Below are positions 39,050 to 48,076 of a DNA stretch of 64,000 bases, in pieces. A program made the translations under genes and the position numbers. Every line of letters starts with the position of its first letter. The stretch's first letter is position 1. The DNA lies in contig NZ_CP004393.1 of assembly GCF_000819565.1 (NCBI RefSeq), forward strand, positions 4,278,001-4,342,000, written 5' to 3'. The notes under the pieces were generated by a model. The model was not told the DNA's origin. It did not search any database and saw only the letters and a list, made by a program, of their open reading frames with translations. Origin of the DNA: Celeribacter indicus. GTDB taxonomy: Bacteria > Pseudomonadota > Alphaproteobacteria > Rhodobacterales > Rhodobacteraceae.

Positions 39050-39679
39050 ATGCTGAGTGCTAACGTTTTGTTGATGGCCGCTCCGGCGGCTATGGCAGAG
39101 ACGATTACGGTCGCGGCGCTGGGCGACAGTCTCACCCAGGGCTACGGGCTGATGCGGGAGGAGGGTTTCACCGCACGGCTCCAGGATTGGCTCGACGCGC
39201 ATGACGTCGATGCGACGGTTCTGAACGCGGGCGTTTCCGGGGACACGACAGCCGGCGGGCTGTCGCGGGTCGACTGGACGCTCTCTCCCGAGGTCGGTGC
39301 GATGATCGTCGCCCTGGGCGGCAACGACGTGCTGCGCGGGATCGCGCCCGAGACCGCGCGCGAGAATCTGACCGGGATTCTTGAGGCCGCCCGCGCAAAG
39401 GACGTGCCCGTGCTGCTTGTGGGGATCGCCGCGCCGAACAACTATGGCGCCGCCTATCGCGAGTCGTTCGAGGCGATCTATCCCGACCTGTCGCAAGAGT
39501 TCGACACGCTCTATTTTCCGAATTTCCTCGCACCGCTCACCGATCTGGGGGAGATGAGCGAGGTGATGGCCCGCTACGTCCAGGCCGACGGAATCCATCC
39601 GAATGCCGAGGGGGTGAAGCTGATCGTGGAAGCCATGGGGCCGAAGGTCGCCGAACTTGTGGAGCGGGCGCGCGACTAA
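39050..39679 (+). CDS. tesA: Multifunctional esterase/lysophospholipase TesA-like (SGNH hydrolase)
   Basis: A 209-residue periplasmic SGNH/GDSL hydrolase. The catalytic Ser lies in block I (ALGDSLTQGYG), the oxyanion Gly and Asn in VSGDTT and GGNDVLRG, and the catalytic Asp-His in ADGIHPNAEG. A short hydrophobic N terminus ending AAPAAMA is a probable signal peptide. It cleaves acyl thioesters, esters and lysophospholipids in relatives. Divergent from ybbA as in E. coli. Its TAA stop shares bases with the TAG stop of convergent ccoS. Confidence 0.92.
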   Translation: MLSANVLLMAAPAAMAETITVAALGDSLTQGYGLMREEGFTARLQDWLDAHDVDATVLNAGVSGDTTAGGLSRVDWTLSPEVGAMIVALGGNDVLRGIAPETARENLTGILEAARAKDVPVLLVGIAAPNNYGAAYRESFEAIYPDLSQEFDTLYFPNFLAPLTDLGEMSEVMARYVQADGIHPNAEGVKLIVEAMGPKVAELVERARD

Positions 39680-39837
39680 TCCTCCTTCGGGTGGTCGTCG
39701 TAATCGCCCGTCAGAATGCGGTTCGCATCACCCTCGGGGTCGTCATATTGACGCGACCGGATCGACCAGAAGAACGCGGCCAGACCGAGCCCGCCGAGAA
39801 AGACGGAAATCGGGATCAGGTAAACGAGAACGTTCAT
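39676..39837 (-). CDS. ccoS: cbb3 oxidase maturation protein CcoS
   Basis: A 53-residue single-span protein: MNVLVYLIPISVFLGGLGLAAFFWSIRSRQYDDPEG, with the conserved SRQYDDPEG after the membrane segment. CcoS is needed to install heme and copper cofactors in the cbb3 oxidase. It overlaps ccoI by 4 bases at its start and tesA by 3-4 bases at its stop. Confidence 0.93.
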   Translation of the reverse strand: MNVLVYLIPISVFLGGLGLAAFFWSIRSRQYDDPEGDANRILTGDYDDHPKED

Positions 39838-42011
39838 GATTTTCCCCTCAGGCGCAGCGCGTTGAGCGACACCGTGACCGAACTGGTCGACATCGCGAGC
39901 GCCGCGGCAAGCGGGGTGGCGAAGCCCGCCAGCGCGATCGGAATGGCGATCAGGTTGTAAAGCGCGGCGATGCTGAAATTTTCCTTGATCCGGCGCGTGG
40001 CGGAAACGGCGACCTGGGTCGCCTCTCCGAGGGGGGCGAGCGATTTGCCCAGAAGCACCATATCGGAGACGACCCGCGTCGCCTCGAGCGCGGAGGCGGG
40101 CGAGATCGACACATGTGCGGCGGCGAGCGCGGCGGTGTCGTTGAGCCCGTCCCCGACCATCAACACCTTGCGCCCCGACCGCGTCAGCTCGGCCACGCGC
40201 AGCGCCTTCGCCTCCGGCAGGCACTCGGCCGCCCAGGCGGAGATGCCGATCCGCCGGGCGATATCGGCCACGGCGGCGGGTGTGTCCCCGGACAGAAGCA
40301 CGACATCCTTGCCCTGCCGCTGGAGCGCGGCGACGGCCTCGGCCGCACCCTCCCGCAGGTGATCGGCGAAGGTGAAGGCGACCGGCGCCGCATCGCCGAT
40401 CTTCAGATAGGTCGCAGTCTGGGCGAGCGGCTCCGCCCCGAGCCAGCCGGCGCGGCCGAGCCGCACGGGCTGGTCGTCCCAGACACCCTCGATCCCCTGC
40501 CCAGGCACTTCGCGTATCCCGGAAAGCCTCGCGGGCACGACATCGGCGGCACGCGCGGCCTCGTGGAGCGCGGCGGAAAGCGGATGCGCAGATCCGGCGG
40601 CGAGGGCCATGGCGATGCCTCGGGCGCGCGGCGGAATTTCCGCTAGGTTCGACAGCTCCGGCTTGCCCTCGGTGAGGGTGCCGGTCTTGTCGAAGACGAC
40701 GGTATCGACCTCCGCCAGGCGTTCGAGGGCGGTGGCGGATTTGATCAGCATCCCCGCACGGAACAGGCGCCCGGAGGCGGAGGTGGTCACGGCAGGCACG
40801 GCGAGACCGAGCGCACAGGGACAGGTGATGATCAGAACGGCAACGGCGATGTTGAGCGACAGCCGGATATCGCCCGAGTAGATCACCCAGCCGGCGAAGG
40901 CCACGAGCGCCAGGAGGTGCACCGCGGGGGCGTAGATCCCCGCCGCACGGTCGGCCAGCGAGGTGTAGCGGTTGCGCGAGGTCTCGGCCATGGCGACGAG
41001 ATCGGCCATGCGGTGCAGCGAGCTCTCCTCGCCCGCCGCCGTCACCCTGATGATGAGCGGGCCGGTCAGGTTCACCTCGCCCGCGGACACGACGGTCTCC
41101 ACCCCCGCCGCCACCGGCAGGCTCTCTCCGGTCAGAAGCGAGCGGTCGAGCTCGGACGCGCCGTCGACCACGATACCGTCCACCGGCACGCGGGCCCCCG
41201 GCACGACGCGCACCAGCGCGCCCCGGACCACCTCCCTGATCGGCACGACCGTGCCGTCGGCGAGCGTGGCGCGAGGCACTTCGAGCGCGGCGAGCTCCTC
41301 GGCGGCGGAGCGGGCCACCGAGCGCGTGCGGTAGTCGAGATAGCGTCCGGCCAGCAGGAAGAAGGTCAGCGAGAGCGCCGCATCGAAATAGGCATGCCGG
41401 CCCGATTCCATCGTCTCGAACAGGGACATGCCCCCCGCGAGCAGGATCGCGAGCGAGATCGGGACGTCCATGTTGAGCCGTCTTGCCCGCAGCGCCGTCC
41501 AGGCGGATACGAAGAACGGTTGCGCGGCATAGGCGATGGCCGGGAGCGCGATGGCCGCCGAGATCCAGTGGAACATGTCCCGCGTCGCATCCGCCGCGCC
41601 GGACCACACCGCGACCGACAGGAGCATCACGTTCATCATCGCGAAACCCGACACGGCGATGCGGGTCAGAATCGCCCGGCCCTTCCGGTCCGTCTCCGTC
41701 GCGGAGATCGCGCTCGCGTCGAGCTCGTAAGCCTCATAGCCCGCCTTCGTCAGCGCGGCGATCAGATCGTCGACGGACACGGCCGGATCCGCCTCGACCT
41801 GCGCGCGCTTGAGCGTCAGGTTGACCCGCGCCGCGCGCACGCCCGGCTGCCGCATCAGTTCGCGTTCGACGCCGGAGATGCAGGCCGCGCAATAGATCGC
41901 GGGCAGGGAGAGGACGAAGCGGATGTCCTGCACGTCCCGCGCATGCGCGGCCTCTTCGGCGGCGGGAGCGGCCACACAGGCCGGACAGGCGGAAATCTGG
42001 ACCTCGGACAT
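39834..42011 (-). CDS. ccoI: Copper-exporting P1B-type ATPase CcoI
   Basis: A 725-residue inner-membrane P-type ATPase that supplies copper to the cbb3 oxidase. The N-terminal metal-binding domain has CAAC at residues 41-44, with an additional CPAC at 9-12. The ion channel motif is CPC (ITCPCALGLAVP), the phosphorylation site DKTGTLTEG, and the hinge MVGDGLNDTAALAAA. It sits in ccoGHIS, 9 bases after ccoH, overlapping ccoS by 4. Confidence 0.95.
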   Translation of the reverse strand: MSEVQISACPACVAAPAAEEAAHARDVQDIRFVLSLPAIYCAACISGVERELMRQPGVRAARVNLTLKRAQVEADPAVSVDDLIAALTKAGYEAYELDASAISATETDRKGRAILTRIAVSGFAMMNVMLLSVAVWSGAADATRDMFHWISAAIALPAIAYAAQPFFVSAWTALRARRLNMDVPISLAILLAGGMSLFETMESGRHAYFDAALSLTFFLLAGRYLDYRTRSVARSAAEELAALEVPRATLADGTVVPIREVVRGALVRVVPGARVPVDGIVVDGASELDRSLLTGESLPVAAGVETVVSAGEVNLTGPLIIRVTAAGEESSLHRMADLVAMAETSRNRYTSLADRAAGIYAPAVHLLALVAFAGWVIYSGDIRLSLNIAVAVLIITCPCALGLAVPAVTTSASGRLFRAGMLIKSATALERLAEVDTVVFDKTGTLTEGKPELSNLAEIPPRARGIAMALAAGSAHPLSAALHEAARAADVVPARLSGIREVPGQGIEGVWDDQPVRLGRAGWLGAEPLAQTATYLKIGDAAPVAFTFADHLREGAAEAVAALQRQGKDVVLLSGDTPAAVADIARRIGISAWAAECLPEAKALRVAELTRSGRKVLMVGDGLNDTAALAAAHVSISPASALEATRVVSDMVLLGKSLAPLGEATQVAVSATRRIKENFSIAALYNLIAIPIALAGFATPLAAALAMSTSSVTVSLNALRLRGKS

Positions 42012-42020
42012 GGCCTCTGC

Positions 42021-42479
42021 CTACCGTTTGACGTGGATGACGATGCGTTGGGTGAAGGCCGTGCCGTCAAGCGCCGTTGCCGTCATCCGATAGTTCCAGT
42101 TGCCCTCATCAAGCACCCCGGTCTGCGCCACATAGGCCTCGCCGTCGAAGCGGAATTCAGGCTGCTGGTCCTGCGCGACCGTCGTGGCCCGGCCGAGCGT
42201 GCCGCCGATCTCCGCGACCTCGACCGGCCGTCCGGCATCGTCGCGGATATAGACATAGAGGTTTTCCTGATCGTCCACCGCCTCGACCGTCCAGCGCAGG
42301 GCTTCCTGCGCCTCCTTGTCGCGATTGAAGGTCTGGGACACGCCGTAGGAATTCGCCGTCTCGAGGCCGGGGAAGGTCTTCACCGCCTGAACGGCCATGA
42401 AGACATTCACCCCGATGATGATCCCGAAGGTCCCCACCATGCCGATCAGAACGTGCTTTCCGGTAATCTCGCGCATCAT
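42021..42479 (-). CDS. ccoH: cbb3 oxidase assembly protein CcoH (FixH)
   Basis: A 152-residue membrane protein with one N-terminal span (HVLIGMVGTFGIIIGVNVFMAV) and a periplasmic domain. The sequence FMAVQAVKTFPGLETANSY is the FixH hallmark. It stabilises assembling cbb3 oxidase subunits. Two ATGs in tandem mark the start, one base after the ccoG stop. Confidence 0.92.
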   Translation of the reverse strand: MMREITGKHVLIGMVGTFGIIIGVNVFMAVQAVKTFPGLETANSYGVSQTFNRDKEAQEALRWTVEAVDDQENLYVYIRDDAGRPVEVAEIGGTLGRATTVAQDQQPEFRFDGEAYVAQTGVLDEGNWNYRMTATALDGTAFTQRIVIHVKR

Positions 42480-42480
42480 G

Positions 42481-43926
42481 TCACTGTCCTCTTCCGTTGA
42501 ACACCGTCTCGACACCGACGCGGGAACTGCCCGCCAGATCCTCGGCCCAGAAGGTGAAGTCCGTGCGATCCGACATCGCGGCCTCCGAGCCGACCGGAGC
42601 TTCGACATAGGCGCGCACGATGCGCATTTCGTCCGCCCGCACCGCGATCGTGTCGCCGGCCGGGCTGTCCGAATCCTGCAACGTGACCGAGAGGGTCTCG
42701 TCACCTGTCACATTTACACGGAACTCCCGTTCCTCGCCATGCTTGTTGCGGATGCGCAGGTCATAGATATTGCGGATCGCACCGTCCGATTGCACGACGA
42801 AGGTCGGGTTGCGCACCGGGGCCACCGTCATGTCGATATCCGAGCGGATGAACAGTGCGAACAGCAGGCCGATGCCCACCGCCGCCCAGAGCCCGGTGTA
42901 GAGGATGGTGCGCGGGCGAAAGACGTGTTTCCACACCGGCCTCGGCGGCTGGCCGGAGATCTCGCGCGGCTCGTCCGTCAGCGCCATGTAGTCGATCAGG
43001 CCGCGCGGCTTGCCGACCTTGGCCATCATCTCGTCGCAGGCGTCGATGCAGAGCGCGCAAGTGATGCATTCGAGCTGCTGTCCGTCGCGGATGTCGATCC
43101 CCATCGGACAGACATTGACGCAGGCCATGCAGTCGATGCAGTCGCCGAGTTCCGCCGCGCCTTCGCTCTTGCGATGCTTGCCGCGCGGTTCCCCGCGCCA
43201 GTGGCGATAACCGACGACCAGCGTATCCTCGTCCATCATCGCTGCCTGGATGCGCGGCCAGGGGCAGGCGTAGATACAGATCTGTTCGCGCGCGAAGCCG
43301 CCGAAGAAGAAGGTGGTCGCGGTCAGGCAGGCCATGGTGATATAGGCCGCCGGATGCGCCTGCCCGGTCACGAGATCGACGAGCAGGGTCGGCGCATCGG
43401 TGAAGTAGAAGATCCACGCCCCGCCCGTCGCGAGCCCGATCAGCAGCCAGGCGAGGTATTTCATCGTGCGCAGGCGGAATTTCCTGAAATCGGTCTTCTT
43501 CTGGCGATGCAGGCGCAGGCGGGCGTTACGATCGCCCTCGATCCAGCGTTCGACCAGGATGAAGAGATCGGTCCAGACCGTCTGCGGACAGGCATAACCG
43601 CACCACACCCGTCCGGCCGCCGAGGTGAACAGGAAGAGCCCGAGTCCCGCCATGATGAGCAGGCCCGCAATGAAGTAGAATTCATGCGGCCAGATCTCGA
43701 TCCAGAAGAAAAAGAAGCGGCGGTTGGCGAGGTCCACGAGAATTGCCTGATCGGGAAGCTCCGGTCCGCGGTCGAACCGGATCCAGGGCGCAAGATAATA
43801 GAGCCCCAGGGTGACGATCATGATCACCCACTTCAGGTTGCGAAACCGCCCCCTCACGCGGCGCGGAAAGATCGGCTCGCGCGCGGCATAGAGTTTCTGT
43901 TCGGGGGAGTTGTCGGTAGAGCTCAT
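42481..43926 (-). CDS. ccoG: Cytochrome oxidase maturation iron-sulfur protein CcoG (RdxB/FixG)
   Basis: A 481-residue membrane protein with about five spans. In the middle are two 4Fe-4S binding motifs: CIDCMACVNVCP and CITCALCIDAC. Upstream cysteine pairs occur in WCGYACPQTVW and ICIYACPWPR, typical of RdxB. The C-terminal periplasmic domain has an Ig-like fold. It reduces copper for the cbb3 oxidase. Start at 43926 (MSSTDNSPEQKLY). First gene of ccoGHIS, with an FNR-type box 67 bases upstream. Confidence 0.94.
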   Translation of the reverse strand: MSSTDNSPEQKLYAAREPIFPRRVRGRFRNLKWVIMIVTLGLYYLAPWIRFDRGPELPDQAILVDLANRRFFFFWIEIWPHEFYFIAGLLIMAGLGLFLFTSAAGRVWCGYACPQTVWTDLFILVERWIEGDRNARLRLHRQKKTDFRKFRLRTMKYLAWLLIGLATGGAWIFYFTDAPTLLVDLVTGQAHPAAYITMACLTATTFFFGGFAREQICIYACPWPRIQAAMMDEDTLVVGYRHWRGEPRGKHRKSEGAAELGDCIDCMACVNVCPMGIDIRDGQQLECITCALCIDACDEMMAKVGKPRGLIDYMALTDEPREISGQPPRPVWKHVFRPRTILYTGLWAAVGIGLLFALFIRSDIDMTVAPVRNPTFVVQSDGAIRNIYDLRIRNKHGEEREFRVNVTGDETLSVTLQDSDSPAGDTIAVRADEMRIVRAYVEAPVGSEAAMSDRTDFTFWAEDLAGSSRVGVETVFNGRGQ

Positions 43927-43992
43927 GGAGCGTTGCCTTTTCGTGCACGGTTCGCCTGTGCCCCTTATCGGTCTCGCGACCTGCCGGGAGCA

Positions 43993-44006
43993 TTGATGTG
44001 AATCAA
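43993..44006. promoter_or_regulatory. FNR-type box upstream of ccoG
   Basis: TTGATGTGAATCAA, a perfect match to the TTGAT-N4-ATCAA consensus of FNR-type regulators. It lies 67 bases upstream of the ccoG start and well placed to switch on ccoGHIS at low oxygen through FnrL, encoded 6 kb away. Confidence 0.85.
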
Positions 44007-44264
44007 GGTTTTTCGACTCACGGCGGAAACATGCATCAAATAGGTTCCTTTTTCCTGCGACACACCGCCCCGATCCTGCGACAGACTGCCTCGGCGGCCC
44101 TCCTGCGGCGATTGGGTCCCCTCCGCAAAGCGACTCGTGGGCGGCCGAAGGCGGCCCCGCGCGAGAGGAAGACACCGCATCGGCGGAGCACGCGGTGTCT
44201 CGCGATGATGTAGGCACCGGCCCCGAAGAAACGCGCGAACAGGATCAGGGGCCGGCGCCGCAAC
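44007..44264. other. Non-coding stretch between ccoG and ccoP with a long imperfect hairpin
   Basis: The 368-base ccoG-ccoP gap has no convincing gene. Besides the FNR box it holds a 9-bp perfect inverted repeat (agacaccgc 44170-44178 / gcggtgtct 44192-44200, loop 13), flanked by gcgag/ctcgc arms that could lengthen the stem after a small bulge. It might be part of the ccoNOQP 3' end or a structured RNA. No T run follows on either strand. Confidence 0.35.
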
Positions 44265-44282
44265 CCGGACGTTTCCGTCCGG
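44265..44282 (-). terminator. Hairpin after ccoNOQP
   Basis: A perfect 7-bp stem (ccggacg / cgtccgg) with a 4-base loop, starting 12 bases after the ccoP stop on the minus strand. There is no T run, so it may be an RNA-stability or Rho-assisted end rather than a classic terminator. Confidence 0.4.
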
Positions 44283-44294
44283 ATCCCGTGATGC

Positions 44295-45179
44295 TTACTG
44301 ACCGCCGCCCAACTGGTGAACATATATTGCGGCGGCGTTCACCTCCGCCTGGCTCAGACGCTGACCCCAGGCAGGCATCACCCCGAAGCGGGCGTAATGG
44401 ACTGTCTCGTGCACCGTCTCGCGGTCGCCGCCGTAGAGCCAGATCGCATCGGTCAGGTTCGGCGCGCCCTGATAGATGTCGCCGGTGCCGTCCTCGAGAT
44501 GGCAGGACGCGCAGTTGAACTCGAAGACTTCGGCCCCCGCCGCGGCCAGTTCCGCATCGTAGCTGTGGCCCGTCACATTCGTGCCGTCGCCATCCGGATC
44601 GGAGAGCGACAGGACGTATTCGACGACCTGGTCGATTTCTTCGGGCAGAAGCAGCTCGTCCGCGCCGAAACGCGGCATCTCGGAATAGCGCGCGTCGTCG
44701 TCGGTGTCGTTGCGCACCCCGTGCTGGACGGTATAGACGATCTCGTCGATCGTGCCGCCCCAGAGCCAGTCGTTGTCGAGCAGGGTGGGATAGCCCACGT
44801 TGCCCTGCGCACCCGAACCGTGGCATTGCGAGCAATTCGCGCGGAACACAGCCGCGCCCATGTTGACGCCGTAGTTGTAGACGTCGGAGCCCACGCTGAC
44901 CTCTGTCACGTCGGCCGCGGCGAGTTCGGCTTCCACGGCGGCATTCATGCGCTCGAATGCCGAGATCCTTTCGGCGACCTCGTGCCGCGTGGACCAGCCG
45001 AGCAGGCCGCCCGTCGCCCGCTCGACCATCGGCCAGGCCGGAAAGGCGATCGTATAGCCGATGCCCCAGATGATCGTCAGGTAGAAGGTCCAGAGCCACC
45101 ATTTCGGAAGCGGATTGTTGTATTCCTCGATCCCGTCCCAGGAATGGCCCGTCGTTTCCACGTCGTTCTTCTTGCTCAT
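44295..45179 (-). CDS. ccoP: cbb3-type cytochrome c oxidase diheme subunit CcoP
   Basis: A 294-residue diheme c-type subunit. An N-terminal span (WWLWTFYLTIIWGIGYTIAF) anchors it. Two heme c sites are CSQCH (116-120) and CASCH (223-227). The conserved motif PLPKWWLWTFY is typical of CcoP. It carries electrons from cytochrome c toward CcoO and CcoN. The start overlaps the ccoQ stop (ATGA). Confidence 0.95.
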   Translation of the reverse strand: MSKKNDVETTGHSWDGIEEYNNPLPKWWLWTFYLTIIWGIGYTIAFPAWPMVERATGGLLGWSTRHEVAERISAFERMNAAVEAELAAADVTEVSVGSDVYNYGVNMGAAVFRANCSQCHGSGAQGNVGYPTLLDNDWLWGGTIDEIVYTVQHGVRNDTDDDARYSEMPRFGADELLLPEEIDQVVEYVLSLSDPDGDGTNVTGHSYDAELAAAGAEVFEFNCASCHLEDGTGDIYQGAPNLTDAIWLYGGDRETVHETVHYARFGVMPAWGQRLSQAEVNAAAIYVHQLGGGQ

Positions 45180-45355
45180 GTCCTCGCCTCCTTTTCGGCG
45201 GGTTTGTCTTCATTCCGGAAGATGATCTCCGCCGTGTCGCGATGCTCCTTGCGCGAGCCGGGGCGGAACACCCAGACCACCACGCCGACGAAGAACACGA
45301 ACATGGCAAGCAGCACCCAGCTGTCGGCGAATTCGCGGAGGATGTGATAGTCCAT
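45176..45355 (-). CDS. ccoQ: cbb3 oxidase small subunit CcoQ
   Basis: A 59-residue protein read directly from the strand: MDYHILREFADSWVLLAMF, then a membrane segment ending VVVWVFRPG, and a charged tail. Length and the single N-terminal span match CcoQ, which stabilises the oxidase. It ends in an ATGA overlap with ccoP and lies 12 bases after ccoO. Confidence 0.9.
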   Translation of the reverse strand: MDYHILREFADSWVLLAMFVFFVGVVVWVFRPGSRKEHRDTAEIIFRNEDKPAEKEART

Positions 45356-45367
45356 CTCTCCGCCTCC

Positions 45368-46099
45368 TCAGCGCGACGCGTCCGGCGTGAAGGTCGAGAA
45401 ATCGACCAGCGTACCGAGCATCTGCATGTAGGCGATCAGGGCATCCATTTCGGTGATCCCGTCCTGCCCGTCGAAATTGCGCACCTGTGCGCCGGGATAG
45501 CGCTCCACGACACCGTCGGCGTCATAGTCACCGTCGGGATCGGCCTGGGCCATGAAATCCTCCCGCGCGACTTCGATCTGTTCGTCGGTATAGGGCACAC
45601 CGACGATGCGATGCGTTCTCATCAGGTCCTGGATATATTCGGGCTCGATGTAGCGATCCGCGAGGAAGCCGTATTTCGGCATCACGGATTCCGGCACCAC
45701 GGATTGCGGGTTGGTGAGGTGGTCGACATGCCATTCGTCGGAATAGCGGCCGCCCACGCGGGCGAGGTCTGGCCCCGTCCGCTTCGAGCCCCACTGGAAC
45801 GGGTGGTCGTACTTGCTTTCCGCCGCCAGCGAGTAATGTCCGTACCGCTCCACCTCGTCACGCATCGGCCGGATCATCTGCGAATGGCAGACATAGCAGC
45901 CCTCGCGGATGTAGATCTCGCGGCCGGTGAGTTCGAGCGGCGAATAGGGGCGCACGCCCTCGACATCCTCGATCGTGTTCTCGAGGTAGAAGAGCGGCGC
46001 GATCTCCACGATACCCCCGACGGTGACGACCAGAAGGGCCGAGACCATCAGCAGGGTGCCGTTGGTTTCAAGGATCTTGTGCCTGTCGATGAGAGCCAT
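45368..46099 (-). CDS. ccoO: cbb3 oxidase monoheme subunit CcoO (FixO)
   Basis: A 243-residue monoheme c-type subunit with one N-terminal membrane span ([22 protein letters not shown]). The heme site is CYVCH (68-72) in [14 protein letters not shown]. The segment [21 protein letters not shown] is conserved in all CcoO proteins. It lies 15 bases after ccoN. Confidence 0.96.
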   Translation of the reverse strand: MALIDRHKILETNGTLLMVSALLVVTVGGIVEIAPLFYLENTIEDVEGVRPYSPLELTGREIYIREGCYVCHSQMIRPMRDEVERYGHYSLAAESKYDHPFQWGSKRTGPDLARVGGRYSDEWHVDHLTNPQSVVPESVMPKYGFLADRYIEPEYIQDLMRTHRIVGVPYTDEQIEVAREDFMAQADPDGDYDADGVVERYPGAQVRNFDGQDGITEMDALIAYMQMLGTLVDFSTFTPDASR

Positions 46100-46114
46100 T
46101 GTCAGACCCCTCCC

Positions 46115-47710
46115 TTATTCGGCCGGAGCCATGATCGTCTCGTCGGCCCGAACGGGGCTGCGGCGGACGGTCATGATGAGGTTGTAGCACATGATGAGTG
46201 CACCAGCGAGGTAGAGCGCCCCGCCGAGGCCCCGCACCACATACATCGGGTGCTTGGCGGCCACGGTGTCGGCGAAGGCGTTCACGAGGAAGCCCTGGCT
46301 GTCGACTTCGCGCCACATCAGGCCTTCCATGATGCCCGTGACCCACATCGAGGCGGCGTAGAGCACAATCCCGATGGTCGCGAGCCAGAAGTGCCAGGAC
46401 ACAAGACCCAGCGAATAGAGCCGTTCGCGGTTCCACAGGCGCGGCACGAGGAAGTAGAGCGCGCCGAAGGTGATCATGCCGTTCCAGCCCAGCGCGCCGG
46501 AATGGACGTGGCCGATGGTCCAGTCGGTGTAGTGGGACAGCGAGTTCACCGCGCGGATCGACATCATCGGCCCTTCGAAGGTGGACATGCCGTAGAAGCC
46601 GACGGCGATCACCATCATCCGGATCACCGGGTCGGTGCGCAGCTTGTCCCAGGCGCCCGAGAGCGTCATCAGGCCGTTGATCATCCCGCCCCAGGACGGC
46701 ATCCAGAGGATCACGGAAAAGACCATGCCGAGCGTCGACGCCCAGTCCGGCAGCGCCGTGTAGTGCAGGTGGTGCGGACCGGCCCAGATGTAGAGGAAGA
46801 TCAGCGCCCAGAAGTGGATGATGGACAGCTTGTAGGAGAAGACCGGGCGTTCGGCCTGTTTCGGGATGAAGTAGTACATCATCCCGAGGAAGCCCGCGGT
46901 CAGGAAGAAGCCCACCGCATTGTGGCCGTACCACCATTGCGTCATCGCATCCTGCACGCCGGACATGACCATCACCGAGCGCGAGCCGAGAATGGAGACC
47001 GGCACCACGAGGTTGTTCACGATGTGGAGCATCGCGATGGTGATGATGAAGGACAGGTAGAACCAGTTGGCGACGTAGATGTGTTTTTCCTTGCGGGTGA
47101 AGATCGTGCCCATGAAGACCACGAGATAGGCCACCCAGACGATCGTCAGCCAGAGGTCGATATACCATTCCGGCTCGGCATATTCCTTCGACTGGGTCAC
47201 GCCCAGCAGATAGCCGGTCGCCGCGAGGATGATGAAGAGGTTGTAGCCCCAGAACACGAACCAGCCGAGGCCGCCGCCCCAGAGGCGCGCCGCCGAGGTG
47301 CGTTGCACCACATAGAAGGACGTCGCGATCAGCGCGTTGCCGCCAAAGGCGAAGATCACCGCGGAGGTGTGCAGCGGACGCAGACGTCCGAAATTGCCGT
47401 GTCCTTGCAGAAACTCGAAGTTCAGTTCCGGAAAGGCGAGCTGGAAGGCGATGAAGGTCCCGACGAGAAAGCCGACCACACCCCAGAAGGCCGTTGCAAC
47501 GACGCCGTACCGCACGACGCCGTCGAAATAGCCGGACGGCGCGGGTCTGACATCGCCGGTCGTGCGCAGCGCGTAGATGAAAGCGATGGCCGCAGCGGCC
47601 ATGAAGATGAGGGCGTGCACCTGGTAGGCAAAGTCACGCCCGTAGTTGGCGGCAAGGCCAAGGAGGACGACGGCGACCCCCAGCACTGCCAGCTTGATGT
47701 AATTCCACAT
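46115..47710 (-). CDS. ccoN: cbb3 oxidase catalytic subunit CcoN (FixN)
   Basis: A 531-residue heme-copper oxidase subunit with twelve membrane segments. It contains the binuclear-centre sequences [20 protein letters not shown] (CuB and Tyr-region histidines) and the C-terminal [14 protein letters not shown] with heme-ligand histidines. Start at 47710 ([11 protein letters not shown]) is chosen by family N terminus; an ATG 13 codons upstream is an alternative. First gene of ccoNOQP, used at very low oxygen. An FNR-type box lies 106 bases upstream. Confidence 0.96.
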   Translation of the reverse strand: MWNYIKLAVLGVAVVLLGLAANYGRDFAYQVHALIFMAAAAIAFIYALRTTGDVRPAPSGYFDGVVRYGVVATAFWGVVGFLVGTFIAFQLAFPELNFEFLQGHGNFGRLRPLHTSAVIFAFGGNALIATSFYVVQRTSAARLWGGGLGWFVFWGYNLFIILAATGYLLGVTQSKEYAEPEWYIDLWLTIVWVAYLVVFMGTIFTRKEKHIYVANWFYLSFIITIAMLHIVNNLVVPVSILGSRSVMVMSGVQDAMTQWWYGHNAVGFFLTAGFLGMMYYFIPKQAERPVFSYKLSIIHFWALIFLYIWAGPHHLHYTALPDWASTLGMVFSVILWMPSWGGMINGLMTLSGAWDKLRTDPVIRMMVIAVGFYGMSTFEGPMMSIRAVNSLSHYTDWTIGHVHSGALGWNGMITFGALYFLVPRLWNRERLYSLGLVSWHFWLATIGIVLYAASMWVTGIMEGLMWREVDSQGFLVNAFADTVAAKHPMYVVRGLGGALYLAGALIMCYNLIMTVRRSPVRADETIMAPAE

Positions 47711-47815
47711 GTTGCGTCCCTTCGTTCTGCTGCCCGTGGCAAAAGGCATCGTCGCCCCGTGCTTGGACACGAGTTCCGACAGCGTGCGGTTTGGACGACA
47801 TCCTGTCGATCCTCC

Positions 47816-47829
47816 TTGATCTGAGTCAA
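47816..47829. promoter_or_regulatory. FNR-type box upstream of ccoN
   Basis: TTGATCTGAGTCAA, one mismatch to the TTGAT-N4-ATCAA consensus. It lies 106 bases upstream of ccoN and should activate the oxidase operon when oxygen falls. Confidence 0.8.
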
Positions 47830-47995
47830 AATGCCCTGAAATCGGATGATTTCCCGGCATCTGCTCAAGATGGACGGAGCGGCCGGATGGAACCGTCACA
47901 AGCCCGTTCGCGCCATAATTGTGCGACGATCACCTCAGAATATAAAGGAAATTTGTACGAACGGACTGGCGCAAAACGCCGCGCCCGTTAATTTG

Positions 47996-48009
47996 TTGAT
48001 CTCAATCAA
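47996..48009. promoter_or_regulatory. FNR-type box upstream of usp
   Basis: TTGATCTCAATCAA, a perfect match to the FNR consensus, 67 bases upstream of the usp start. Together with the box at 47816 it divides the 366-base ccoN-usp gap into two oppositely directed, oxygen-controlled promoters. No gene was seen in the gap. Confidence 0.85.
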
Positions 48010-48076
48010 AGCCGCTATCATCACCACGGCGCATCCTTCAGCGCGAAACGACATCTCATCCGAAGGGGAGGCCAGC

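Noticed and set aside
45242..47824. Long plus-strand frame opposite ccoN, ccoO and ccoQ
   Set aside because: Predicted protein is a charged repeat-like His/Asp/Glu sequence, the mirror of membrane-protein codons. The oxidase genes are certain.
47996..48009. Box before usp assigned to ccoN instead
   Set aside because: It is 286 bases from ccoN but 67 from usp, and ccoN has its own box at 47816.
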